The notes beneath the pieces were generated by a model, which saw nothing but the letters and a program-made list of their open reading frames with translations, had not been told where the DNA came from and searched no databases. 64,000 bases of DNA from Anaeramoeba ignava. Its lineage: Eukaryota; Metamonada; Anaeramoebidae. The translations under genes and the position numbers were made by a program. Location: NCBI GenBank assembly GCA_028826165.1, contig JAPDFW010000063.1, positions 1,116,001-1,180,000 of the forward strand, given 5' to 3'. Below, piece after piece: positions 20,116 to 29,904 of this stretch; within the stretch, counting starts at the first letter, position 1, and every line of letters begins with the position of its first letter.

Positions 20116-21873
20116 TATTAAATTTGTTAATTAATAAATCAAATAAATTTGGATTTGTTTGATTTAATTGAAAATAATCAATTCCAATTTGAATTTCATT
20201 AATTATTTCTTGTGTAATTTGAATTCCATCTTTAATTTGATTTGAATAAATCCAATATTCAAATATTTGAAATGATTTATTACTTAATTCACTATAATCT
20301 GTAACTTTATTAGATTTATCTTCTGTTACAGATAAAAACATTCCTCGATATAATTCACTTCTCATTATTAATATTAATTTAGGAAATTTATATTGGTTTT
20401 CTTTTCTTTCAATTATAAAATCTTTTTCATTTTCATTTAAATAAATTCTTTTCATTGTTTCTTCAATTTTTTCATTTGAATTTATAATTTCTTTAATTTC
20501 AGAATATAATATTGGATTTATAATTCTGTTTGAATAAATCATTTCAAATATTTGATTTGATTCTTTAATTGATTTTTTTGAAATAATTTCTTGAAGTTTT
20601 TCAATTTGATTTTCATCTTGATTTAATCTATATTTCAATATTAATTTATGAGCTGATCAATTATTTCTCCATTTTCTGTTTTAAATGAAATATCACAAAA
20701 TTCTTTTCTTTCAAATAGTTTTATCAAATCTTCTTCAAGATTAGAAAAAGGAGAAAGAAAAGGAGAATAATAAAGAAATGTTTTGTATTCTCCACAAAGA
20801 ACATGATAATTAGGAATATCTTCATTAAATCTTAATTTAGGAATTTCAATTTGAATTGGAACTGATTGATCTATTGTATCACCATTTCCTAATTCGCCAT
20901 GAGAATTACCTCCAAATCCAATCATCTTTCTATTGGAAGTTAAAATCAAAGTATGTTCATGTCCAACAGAAAAATCAAGAATATTATCATCATTTTCAAA
21001 TAAAGATGATTTGATTTCAGTAAATTCATAAGTATCTTCATCTTTGCCAAGTCCATTGTATTGATATCTTCCACATGAATAAAGTTTTCTTTTTGGATTT
21101 TGATTTTCATCTTCAATCAACATTATTGAATGTAAATATCCACATTGAATATCAATTATTTTGCCTTTTGGAATATTTTGGATTTGAGTTAATTTTTGTA
21201 TTATTTCTTCTTCTTTTCTTGATTCTCCTAATCCAAGATGACTGTCTTCATTAAATCCGCATCCAAATAATTCTTGATTTGAATTTAAAAGAAAAACATC
21301 AACTGAAAAACCTCCTGAAAATATTTTAGAAACATTTTTCATCATTAAAATTGGTTTTTCTGTTTTTGGAAGTGTTTCAGAATCAAAACCAAGTTGACCA
21401 AATTGATTATCACCAATTCCATAAACATTTTGATTTGAAGTTAATAAGTAAATTGATTTACCACAACAAAGAGCATCTTGAATTATTCTATCATTTTCAT
21501 CTTCAATTAATGATGAAATATTGATAAATTCATTTGGATTATTTGGATTAATATCTTCTCCTTTGGCAAATACATTTCCTTCTTTTGTTAAAATAGCTTC
21601 ATTATCAAAACCAACAGATACTTTTTGAATATTTTCTTCAATTTGAATTTTTTCAGGATTTTGATTTAAATTTCTTAAATACTCTATTGCTTTTCCATTT
21701 TTAAAAAGGAAAATTGTTGAAAAATTTGAAGTTGAAATTTGTTTAATTTGATTTTCATTTTCATTTTCATTTTCATTTTTAAATTTAAATTGAATTGGTT
21801 TTATTATTTCATTTGATTCATTTTTGAAAAGTTTTGGCTCTTTATTTCTTCCAAAAAATAAAATTTCATTCAT
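20111..21873 (-). pseudogene. RCC1-repeat/BTB gene copy B, broken by one frameshift
   Basis: A close paralog of copy A. The first part (21873-20641, 410 residues) covers the RCC1 propeller and the start of the BTB module, then runs to a stop just after GEIID. The rest of the protein (YRLNQDENQ onward to LLINKFNN) continues without damage in another frame down to 20111. Where the intact paralogs read ATTGAAGCTCAT, this copy reads ATTGATCAGCTCAT on the coding strand at about 20652-20665, a net gain of two bases that creates a TGATCA palindrome. All other positions are open, so the break is recent, or a sequencing error, or the product is a truncated propeller protein. Residues 36-45 carry the same Asn-Glu tract as the paralogs. 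It shares a 59-bp divergent promoter with the WD40 gene. Confidence 0.8.
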
Positions 21874-21932
21874 TTTTGAAAAAGAAAAAAAATGAAAAAA
21901 TGATTTTTGTGAAATTCATTTTTCTTTTTTTA
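21874..21932. promoter_or_regulatory. 59-bp divergent promoter between RCC1-BTB copy B (-) and GNB1L/ASA1 (+)
   Basis: On the minus side, AAAAATGAAAAAATGA at 21888-21903 reads as two TTTTTCATTTTT-like elements 19-28 bp before the copy B ATG. On the plus side, TTCATTTTTC at 21915-21924 lies about 16 bp before the WD40 ATG. Nothing else fits in so short a space. Confidence 0.55.
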
Positions 21933-23003
21933 ATGAAAAAAACTCATAAACAAATCCCTCAACCAATTAGAGTTTATCGTGGACATTCGGAATCAATATC
22001 TTCTGTGAGATTCATTTCTGATAATACTATTTTTGCTTCTGGTTCAAATGATGGAGAAATTCGGATCTGGAAATCACAATCAAATCAATTAGTTTCAATA
22101 ATCAATTCAAATTCCAAAAAAGGAATTCTTCACATAGAGAAAATTGATTCTTCATCTTTTGCAACCCAGAGTCGTGATGGGGTTATTAAATTATGGAACT
22201 GCGAAAATTCGGATTTTATTTCCAATTTTGAATTTCAAACAAATTCCAAATTTTCCTTTTGTAAATTTTCTTTATCACTTGATTTTTCCTCATTAGCAAT
22301 TCCTAGTGAAAATCCGGATGAGATTGAATTATTTGATTTCAAATCAGGAAAAAAAATTTCAAAAATGCAAACAGAAAAAAGTGGAATGTGTATGACTTTA
22401 GGATTTTTGAAAGACCAACTTTTTGCTGGTTTTGAAAACGGGAAATTATATGGTTTTGACACAAGAATGCTTTCAGAGGATTTCATTCAACCTGTTTCTT
22501 CTTTATCTTGTTTTGAACAACCTTTTCTTAGTTTGGCCATTTCTCAAAAATATGAAACAATATTTACTGGTTCAGTTGATCCAAAATTTTTGCTAGTTCA
22601 AGTTTCTTCTGAAAATATTTCTCAAAAGGATCCATTTTCAGATGAAAAAGGAGGTTTGATTTTAAAAGATGAAATTCAACTTGGACATGAAGGAACTTCA
22701 GAAATTTGTTTAAGAAATGATGATCAAATTTTTGCTTTTTGTGGATGGGATAAAAGGTAAAAAAAAAAAAGAGAATTTTTTTAACATTTTATAAACATTT
22801 TTTTAAATATTTTTTTTTTGATTAGAATTCGAGTTTTTCAATTTAAAAACAAAACTCCCAAACCTTTAGCAATTTTAAAATTTCATACAGAAACTGTTAA
22901 TTCAATACATTTTTCAGAAGATCTTTTGAATGGATATCTTCTTGCTGGTTCAAAAGATAAAAAAATTACACTTTGGCAACTTTATCCAAAAAGAAAGAAA
23001 TAA
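21933..23003 (+). CDS. GNB1L: GNB1L/ASA1-type WD40 protein (PIKK maturation factor), two exons
   Basis: Exons 21933-22756 and 22826-23003 join as GWDKR-IRVFQF to give about 333 residues. I start at the ATG of [11 protein letters not shown]; the upstream extension of the frame lies in the neighbouring gene's promoter. WD40 repeats are visible: [55 protein letters not shown] and [17 protein letters not shown]. The C-terminal pair, with [17 protein letters not shown] between, follows GNB1L closely, including the short tail after W-x-L-Y-P. GNB1L and yeast Asa1 work with TTT co-chaperones to mature PI3K-like kinases, including the pseudokinase TRRAP/Tra1, whose gene is in this same window. A generic WD40 protein is the alternative. 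Confidence 0.85.
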
Positions 23004-23228
23004 AAAAATTGTTTAAAATTTTATTAAAATCTTTTTTTTTTTTTTTAATTTTGTTTTTATTGATTTGAGTCATCAAAAAAAAATTGATTTGATTTGATGA
23101 AAAAAATTTGATTTGATTTGATGAAAAAAAATTGATTTGAATTGAGTCATCAAAAATTGATTTGATTTGATGAAAAAAATTTGAATTGATTTGAATTGAT
23201 TTGAAAAAGATTTGATTTGATTTGAAAT
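23004..23228. repeat. Spacer with ATTTGATTTGATGAAAAA repeats between convergent genes
   Basis: After the WD40 stop, T runs are followed by repeated TTGATTTGATTTGATGAAAAA and GAGTCATCAAAAA segments up to the end of the rhodanese gene. No coding signal is visible. Confidence 0.75.
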
Positions 23229-23956
23229 TTAGCAAGGAACAAAAGGATAATTTGCTCCATAAACATCTTCCAAATGAGAATCTGACCAAATACCAACTTG
23301 AGTAACATTTCTCCAAGCCATTGCTGAAAATTGAAGAGTATAAGCATCATAACCCAAAAGATTTAAAATAGCAGTACTTTGAGAAGCAGTATGACCAGTA
23401 TAACAATAAACACTAAATAAAAGGAAAATAAAAAGAAAATTTTAAGTTTAAAAAAGACCCCCCAAAAAAAAAATAAATAAGTGGATAAAAATTTAAATTA
23501 AAAATCTTATTTAAAATTTAAATTAAAAATCTTATTTAAAAATTTAAATTAAAATCTTATTTAAAAATCTTATTTAAAAATTTAAATTAAAAATCTTATT
23601 TTAAAATTTTTATTTTACAGAATTGTTTTGTCAGTTGGAAGTTTTGCTAAACTTGAATTGGCTGCAATTGTGTGAAAAGGAATATTAATTGCATTTGCAA
23701 TATGACCTGAACAATAATCAGCTGGACTTCTAATATCAACAATGAAATAATCTTCTAAATCTGGATAAACTGTATCTGCCATCAATCCATGATACGGTTT
23801 TGCTAGAAATTCTTCAGCATATTTTTGTATAATTGCAAAATCATATGGTGGAATTACTTTTGTTGATGGGATTGGCTTTTTTGGATATGCTTGTTCTTGA
23901 ACCATTCCATAACTGAAAACAATTAAAAATGAAATTAAAATTAAAATTTGTTTCAT
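23229..23956 (-). CDS. Secreted single-domain rhodanese, two exons
   Basis: Exons 23956-23619 and 23412-23229 join at TIL-VYCYTGHTASQ (intron 206 bp, GT-AG) to give 173 residues. I start at MKQILILISFLIVFSYG, a good signal peptide; an upstream ATG (24070) adds a longer hydrophobic stretch and seems less likely. The rhodanese fold is shown by YFIVDIRSPADYCSGHIANA (CH2A-like motif), INIPF, and the active-site loop with Cys in YCYTGHTAS, followed by ILNLLGYDAYTL. Rhodaneses move sulfur from thiosulfate or persulfides, or bind as inactive domains. The C-x-x-G-x-x-A loop suggests an active cysteine, and a secretory signal is unusual. The end WSDSHLEDVYGANYPFVPC looks mature. The intron contains a ~26-bp TTTAAATTAAAAATCTTA-type repeat. 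Confidence 0.82.
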
Positions 23957-24299
23957 TTTTTGTTTTTGTAAATTCTCAAAAAAAAAAACAAAAGAAAAAT
24001 GAAAAAATAAAAAATAAAAAATTAAAAAATATTTTTTAGATTTTGAAAAAGGAAAAGGAAAAGAATTCAAACAAAAAGAAGTTCATTTAAAAAGAAATTG
24101 AAAAAAAAAATATTTTTTTTTTGCCTGAAAAATAAAATCATCAACTCCTAATTCAAAAAAAAAGTGGAAAAAAAAAAGTGGAAGGAAAAATAAAAAGGAA
24201 AAATAAAAAAGAAAAAAGAAAAAAGAAAAAGCGACAATCAAGGTCACAAGAAGTAAAGAAATTAAGAAACGAGAAAAATAAATGAAGAAGAAAGAAAAA

Positions 24300-24866
24300 T
24301 TATAAAAGAATACACCTTTTCTTTTTTGGACGAGGTCTATCTCTCGTATTAGAAAGACCACCACCAGATCCTTGAATTTCTCTTGCGATCATAAAAAATA
24401 TTTCTTCGACATTAACACGCAATTTTGCTGAAGTTTCGACATATTGACATTTAATTGACTTTGCATATTTTTGGGCATCTTTAGTTGGAACTTGACGTTG
24501 CTTTTCAAGGTCAGATTTGTTTCCGACAAGAACAACCGGAATTTTGTCATTTTCTTTTGCTTTATGAATTTGGTCGACAAATTTTGGAATTTCTTCAAAA
24601 GACTCTCTACTTGTAATTGAAAACACAACAAGAAAACCGTCACCTGAACGTAAATGAGTGTCTCTAATGACAGCATATTCTTCTTGTCCGGCAGTGTCCA
24701 AAATGTCAAGTATATGAACTTCATTGTCAATTTCTACTTGTCTTCGGTATGAATCTTCTATTGTTGCTTCGTAAACTTCTATGAATTTGGAATGCACAAA
24801 TTGTATTGTTAGTGCAGATTTTCCTACTCCTCCTCCTCCTACTATTACTATTTTAAAATTCGGCAT
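24300..24866 (-). CDS. Ras-family small GTPase with geranylgeranyl-type CAAX box
   Basis: A 188-residue intronless protein colinear with Ras. The P-loop GGGGVGKS is at 10-17 (Gly at the usual Ala11). The effector loop YEATIEDSYRRQ follows, then switch II DTAGQEEYAVIRD with the catalytic Gln61 equivalent, NKSD for guanine specificity and ETSAK. A short hypervariable tail rich in Arg, Pro and Lys ends in CILL, where the final Leu predicts geranylgeranylation. Ras proteins cycle between GDP and GTP on membranes to pass on growth or cytoskeletal signals. All key residues are present, so it should be an active switch. Ras is favoured over Rap, but I would not assign orthology within the Ras/Rap branch. 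The 3' flank to 24082 is A/T-rich with no gene. Confidence 0.95.
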   Translation of the reverse strand: MPNFKIVIVGGGGVGKSALTIQFVHSKFIEVYEATIEDSYRRQVEIDNEVHILDILDTAGQEEYAVIRDTHLRSGDGFLVVFSITSRESFEEIPKFVDQIHKAKENDKIPVVLVGNKSDLEKQRQVPTKDAQKYAKSIKCQYVETSAKLRVNVEEIFFMIAREIQGSGGGLSNTRDRPRPKKKRCILL

Positions 24867-25137
24867 CTTTTTGATTAATTTTTCACTTGTTTTTTTTTAT
24901 TTAAATAATTTGTTTTATTTTAAATATTTTGTTTTATTTTTAATAATTTTTTTTTTTTGGTTTTTGTTTGCAGAATTTAATTCAAAAAATTTTTTTGTTG
25001 TTTGATTTGTTTTGAGAGTTGGATTTCACAAAAGAAAAATTAATAAAACAAAAAAAAAAGAAAAAAATGAAAAAAAAAATTATTCAAAAAATTTTTTATC
25101 TTTCTTCTTTTTTTGAGAACAGTTTTATTTTATCTTT

Positions 25138-25173
<36 letters not shown>

Positions 25174-25317
25174 TTAAAATAAAATTTTCATCAATAAAAA
25201 GAAAAATTTTTTCAAATTGTTTTTTCAAATTATTTTTTTTAAAAATATAATTATTATAAATTGATTAAAAAAAAAAAAAAGAAAAAGAAAAAGAAAATAG
25301 AAGAAATAAAAAGGAAA
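24867..25317. other. Intergenic spacer with (CTTT)n microsatellite
   Basis: A/T-rich sequence of 451 bp holding a (TTTC)9-10 microsatellite at about 25137-25175 and long A/T runs. It lies between the Ras promoter and the 3' end of the homeodomain gene. I see no gene. Confidence 0.7.
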
Positions 25318-26586
25318 TTAGAAATTAATTTTGCGACTATTTTTGCGAGTTTTTCTTGCTCTCTTTGGAAAATGATTTGAATTATCAGTTTGTTCATTTT
25401 CTTGTTCAAAATGAACAGATTCAAAAAATGATTGAGTATGAGACAATTCATCATTTAATTGCCTATCAAACTCTTCCAAAAGAGCAGAAGTATTTGCAGC
25501 AATATCCTTGACACCAGGATTTACATGAGTATTTTGTTGGGGATTTGCCAGTCCTAGTATCTCAGCAAGTTGTTCATTATACATTCTTAAAGTATGAATC
25601 GAGTGTCCGACCCATTCAAGGAAAGTTAAATGCGTGTTTGTTCTATAAATCATTTGCTGCCGTGATTCAGAAAGATCTCTCTGTAACCTCCCGATTTCGA
25701 TTTCCTGGAATTTCATTAATGTTTGTTTTGGTGTTCGTGAGTTTTGATTAGCAAACCATCGAACTACTCGTTTTTTATCCCATCCAATTTCTCGCACAAT
25801 TTCATCAATTTCTTCCGCATTAGGCTTTTGATTCATAATGAAGAATTGTCTTAGATATTCTTTTTCCGATCGAGTAGATATTCTTCTTCTTGTTGAATGC
25901 GAATTTTTTTTTTCTTCTTCTTTTTCATTTTCATTTTCATTTTCATTTTGATTTTTTTTCTTTTTTTTTTTCTTTTTTTTCTTTTTTTGTTTTTCAATTT
26001 CATTTTGAATTTGATTTACAATTTCATTTTCATTTTGAATTTCATTTTCATTTTCATTTCCAATTTGATTTTCAATTTCATTTTGAATTTGATTTACAAT
26101 TTCATTTTGAATTTGATTTACAATTTCATTTTCCATTAAAATTTCATTTTCATTTTGATTTTCATTTTCAAATTGATTTTCAAATTGATTTTGATTTATA
26201 TTTATAATTTCATTTTCTTCAAAATTTTCTTTTTTTTTTAAATATTTTTCTTCTTGATTTTGGTTAAATTTATCTCGATAATTTTCTTCCTCTTTTGGCA
26301 TTGATATTTTTTGACTTGAAACTTTTTGAGAAATATCATGTATTTGTCGATTTTTTGGCTTTGATTTTGGCTTTGATGTTATTTGAGAGTAAGTAGATTT
26401 TGATATTTTTGAGACATTGATAGGTTGTGGTTCATTTAATATTGATTCCATTTCTTCAAAATTGGTATCTTCTTCGTTTGTTGGAGTTTGTGTTGGAGTT
26501 GGACATTTAGAATAACTATCTGAAGATAATTTATCAATTATTTCATTTTCATTTAATAAAATACCTTTTATTTCCAAGTAATCCAT
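25318..26586 (-). CDS. Divergent homeodomain protein
   Basis: A 422-residue protein starting MDYLEIKGILLNENE; the longer frame adds an implausible Phe/Leu-rich leader from the promoter. Residues about 1-130 are polar, and about 130-225 are Asn/Glu/Gln and Lys low complexity. A homeodomain spans about 230-290: basic arm STRRRISTRSEKEYLRQFF, helix 2 AEEIDEIVREIGWDKK, recognition helix RVVRWFANQNSRTPKQ. The invariant Trp-Phe and the Asn51 equivalent are kept, while the usual Arg53 is Asn. The remainder is helical with QNTHVNPGVKDIAANTSALL and ends in a basic KRARKTRKNSRK, a likely nuclear signal. It should bind DNA as a transcription factor. It is not clearly TALE, since I see no three-residue insertion. 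The gene is divergent to the SH3 gene. Confidence 0.82.
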   Translation of the reverse strand: MDYLEIKGILLNENEIIDKLSSDSYSKCPTPTQTPTNEEDTNFEEMESILNEPQPINVSKISKSTYSQITSKPKSKPKNRQIHDISQKVSSQKISMPKEEENYRDKFNQNQEEKYLKKKENFEENEIININQNQFENQFENENQNENEILMENEIVNQIQNEIVNQIQNEIENQIGNENENEIQNENEIVNQIQNEIEKQKKKKKKKKKKKNQNENENENEKEEEKKNSHSTRRRISTRSEKEYLRQFFIMNQKPNAEEIDEIVREIGWDKKRVVRWFANQNSRTPKQTLMKFQEIEIGRLQRDLSESRQQMIYRTNTHLTFLEWVGHSIHTLRMYNEQLAEILGLANPQQNTHVNPGVKDIAANTSALLEEFDRQLNDELSHTQSFFESVHFEQENEQTDNSNHFPKRARKTRKNSRKINF

Positions 26587-26854
26587 TTTAAAAAATAAAA
26601 ATAAAAATAAAAATAAAAAATAAAAACAGAAATAAGAAAACAAATTAAAAAACAAAAGAGAAAGAAAAAAATGAAAAAAAAAAAAATGAAAAAAAAAATT
26701 TATTAAAGATTTTTGTTATTTTATTCAATTTTTTGATAAAAATAAATCATAAAAAAAAAAAGGAAAAAAAATTAAAAAAAGAAAAAGAAGAAAAAAAAAT
26801 TTTAATTTCATTTTTCTTTTTTCATTTTCTTTTTATTTAATTACTTAATTCAAA
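26587..26854. promoter_or_regulatory. 268-bp divergent promoter between homeodomain gene (-) and SH3 gene (+)
   Basis: AAAAAAATGAAAAA elements at about 26671 and 26686 face the minus gene. TTTCATTTTTC at about 26806 and TTTTCATTTTC at about 26821 face the plus gene, 30-50 bp before its ATG. Confidence 0.45.
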
Positions 26855-28602
26855 ATGGATACTTTATATTGTGTTGCAATTGAAGATAATATTTCAAGAG
26901 ATTCTAAATCACTTTCTTTTCAAAGAAATCAACGAATTGTTATTACCCGAATGTAAAAAATTTTGAAATCCATTTTTAAATTAAAATTCATTTTTAAATT
27001 CATTTTGAAATTGAAATTAATTTTTAAATTCATTTTTAAATTGAAATTCATTTTAAAATTGAAATTAATTTTGAAATTGAAATTCATTTTTAAATTGAAA
27101 TTCATTTTTAAATTGAAATTCATTTTTAAATTGAAATTTATTTTGAAATTAAAATTAATTTTTAAATTAAAATTCATTTTGAAATTTGAAATTAATTTTT
27201 AAATTCATTTTTAAATTGAAATTAATTTTGAAATTGAAATTCATTTTTAAATTGAAATTCATTTTTAAATTGAAATTAATTTTTAAATTGAAATTAATTT
27301 TTAAATTGAAATTCATTTTTAAATTGAAATTCATTTTTAAATTGAAATTAATTTTTAAATTGAAATTCATTTTGAAATTGAAATTCATTTTTAAATTGAA
27401 ATTCATTTTGAAATTGAAATTCATTTTTAAATTCATTTTGAAATTGAAATTTGAAATTTATTTTAAAATTCATTTTTAAATTGAAATTCATTTTGAAATT
27501 GAAATTCATTTTTAAATTGAAATTAATTTTTAAATTCATTTTTAAATTAAAATTAATTTTGAAATTGAAATTCATTTTTAAATTGAAATTCATTTTTAAA
27601 TTAATTTTGAAATTCATTTTTAAATTAAAATTTATTTTAAAATTGAAATTCATTTTGAAATTGAAATTCATTTTGAAATTGAAATTTGAAATTTAAATTT
27701 AAAATTAAAATAGTGAAAATAATGGATGGTATCAAGGAGTTTCAAATGGAGAAGTTGGTACTTTTCATTCTTCAAAAGTACGTTTAATAACATCAACTTT
27801 AAAAGACACAGAAACAAATCAGTTACAACAGCAACAACAACAAACATTAGTACCACCAATAAAACCATTAACATCAAAAACAAGCAATCTTAGTTTAAAT
27901 ACAACTACAACTGAAAACACAAACGAAAAACCAAGTCAAAATTCACCAAATCCAGAAAATTCAAAAATGGAATTTTTTGGATTTAAATTACGTTCTCCAT
28001 CAACACTTGGTTCTTTTAATACAACAAACGTTCCACAAAGAGAAATTAAAAATAATTCAAATCGAAAAGAAAATCCTATTGAAAAACTTCTTAAACCTGA
28101 TAAAAATGAAAATCAAAATGAAAATGAAAATGAAAATCAAAATGAAAATCAAAATGAAAATGAAAATCAAAATGAAATTGAAGATGATGAAGATGTTCAA
28201 CCTTTTCAAAATTTAGAGCAGCTTATGAACAAGATGACAATAACAAATGAAAATAAAACAAAACAAAATGAAAATCAAGAAATAACAAATGACAATCAAC
28301 CAAAAGAAAAAGAAAAAGAAAAAGAAAAAGAAAAAGAAGCAAAAATTTCAACTAACCAATCTCAAAAAAATCCTTCAAATCCAAAAATACAATCCGTTAC
28401 TCAAAAAAGAATTAATCCTTCTTTAACTCCTCAATGGGAAAGACTTGCTAATTTGCAACTTGATGTTGAAAGTGAAAAAGAAAGATGTTCCACTTTAAAT
28501 AATGATATTACTTCTCAAGAACAATTTTTAGTCTCTTTTTCTCAACAAATCAATTCTCATCTTGAAAAATTATCCCGAATCAAAACTTATTTAAATCAAT
28601 GA
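26855..28602 (+). CDS. N-terminal SH3 domain protein with C-terminal coiled coil, two exons
   Basis: Exon 26855-26952 and exon 27714-28602 are joined over a 761-bp repeat intron (GT-AG, phase 2), giving 328 residues. The junction completes an SH3 fold: TLYCVAIEDNISRDSKSLSF and RNQRIVITRIENNGWYQG, then VSNGEVGTFHSSKVRLI. It has the expected Trp in NNGWYQG, the Gly and Phe of GTFHSSKV, and an ALYDY-like start changed to LYCVAI. SH3 domains bind Pro-rich ligands and are common in cytoskeletal and trafficking adaptors. The middle (about 60-250) is polar with Gln, Thr and NENENQ tracts. Residues about 270-328 form a coiled coil (LANLQLDVESEKERCSTLNN). Without splicing, the SH3 half would be missed. 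Partner and pathway are unknown. Confidence 0.85.
26957..27708. repeat. 18-bp-type repeat (AAATTGAAATTCATTTTT) filling the SH3-gene intron
   Basis: About 750 bp built of AAATTGAAATTCATTTTT units with ATTAAT and TTTTGA variants and some 12-bp half-units. It occupies all of intron 26953-27713 except a few bases at each splice site. It gives several false Lys/Phe/Asn frames on both strands. Confidence 0.93.
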
Positions 28603-28833
28603 AAAAAAAACAACAAGAACAAAAGAAAAAACAAATTTTTTTTTACTGAATTTTTGAAACTTAATTTTGCGTTGTAAACGAATATTTTTTTTTTGAAATG
28701 TTTCTTTCTTTTTCTTTTTAACAAATTCCAAAAATCCATTTTCCAAAAAATAATTTCAATCAAAGTCATTTTATATTTTTTATTTTTTTATTTTTTTTTT
28801 AAAAATCCTAATTTTTTCTTTTTCTTTTTAAAA

Positions 28834-29895
28834 ATGGAAATTGATATTGAAAATTTTAAATTAATTCAAACTATTTTTTCTTTTCAAAAAGAGTTTTCAA
28901 AATTAAAAAATAAATTAATTGAGAAAGAATGGATTTTTGAACAAAAATTAATTGAAGAATTTAAAATAATTCAAGTAAAAAAAAATAAAAAAAAATTTAA
29001 TTTCTTTTTCATTTTTTTTTATTTTCATTTTTTCTTTTTTAATTAGAATTATGAAGAACAAATCCAAGAAATAAATCAAGAATATCAAAAACAAAAACAA
29101 ACAATTCAAGCAACACTTTCTAAAAAACTTGAAGAATATCAAAAAATAATGAAAATAAAAATTTCTGAATTTGAAAAAGAACAAAAAAAAACACTTGAAA
29201 AACATCAACAAAAAATTAACAAAATTCAGAAAGAAATTGAAAATTACACAAAAAATATAAAGCAAGAAATTTCAGGAAATTTATTTCATTTTGAAAATGA
29301 ATTAGAATCAAAATATTCAGAAATAATTTCCAAACAAAAAGAATTTTCTGATGATTCAAATATAGAAATTCAAACATCAATTATTGAGAATGAAGAGTCA
29401 AAAAACAAGCACATTCAAGAAATAATTATTTCACATAAAAATTCAATGAAAAATGCCAAAAAATTCTTTCTTCATGTTATTCAAAATGAATTGGAAATGA
29501 TTTCAAAAATATCAAATCAACTTGAAAATTTCAAAATCAATTTCAAACAATCTCAAAAATTAATTTTAAAACTGCAACTTCAAAAAATGCAATCTCATCA
29601 AGAAGAATTAAAATCACAAGTTCATTCTCTTCAAAAAGATTTTGATGATTTTCAAAAATTAAACCAAAAATTAAATCACTTGAAAAATGATAACTCTAAT
29701 CAAAATGAAAAAATTCAGCAAGTTGAATTGAAAAATGAAAAATTAATCGAAAAATTATCAAAATTGAATCAAAAGAATGTTTTTCTTGAAAATCTTTTTA
29801 ATCAAAAAATCCAAGAATTAACTGAAATTTCTTATTCAAAAATTAATACTTTAGAACAAGTTTTTAATCGTTTACAAGCTTCTAGAATAGATTAA
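28834..29895 (+). CDS. Long coiled-coil protein of unknown function, two exons
   Basis: Exon 28834-28974 (MEIDIENFKLIQTIF...) and exon 29047-29895 join in phase 0 across a 72-bp GT-AG intron, giving 329 residues. Almost the whole length is predicted alpha-helical coiled coil, with a slight break near KEFSDDSNIEIQTS (about 145-160) and the C-terminus YSKINTLEQVFNRLQASRID. There are no globular domains, membrane segments or signal peptide. Intraflagellar, centrosomal or tether-type coiled coils look like this, but nothing identifies a family. It is the first of four same-strand genes between 28.8 and 35 kb, three of them coiled coil. Confidence 0.75.
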
Positions 29896-29904
29896 ATTTT
29901 ACAT

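Noticed and set aside
24083-24364. 93-residue Phe-rich frame downstream of Ras
   Set aside because: Out-of-frame overlap with the Ras C-terminus and A/T-run translation of the 3' flank.
26929-27696. Lys/Phe and Asn/Lys frames on both strands
   Set aside because: Repeat array inside the SH3-gene intron.
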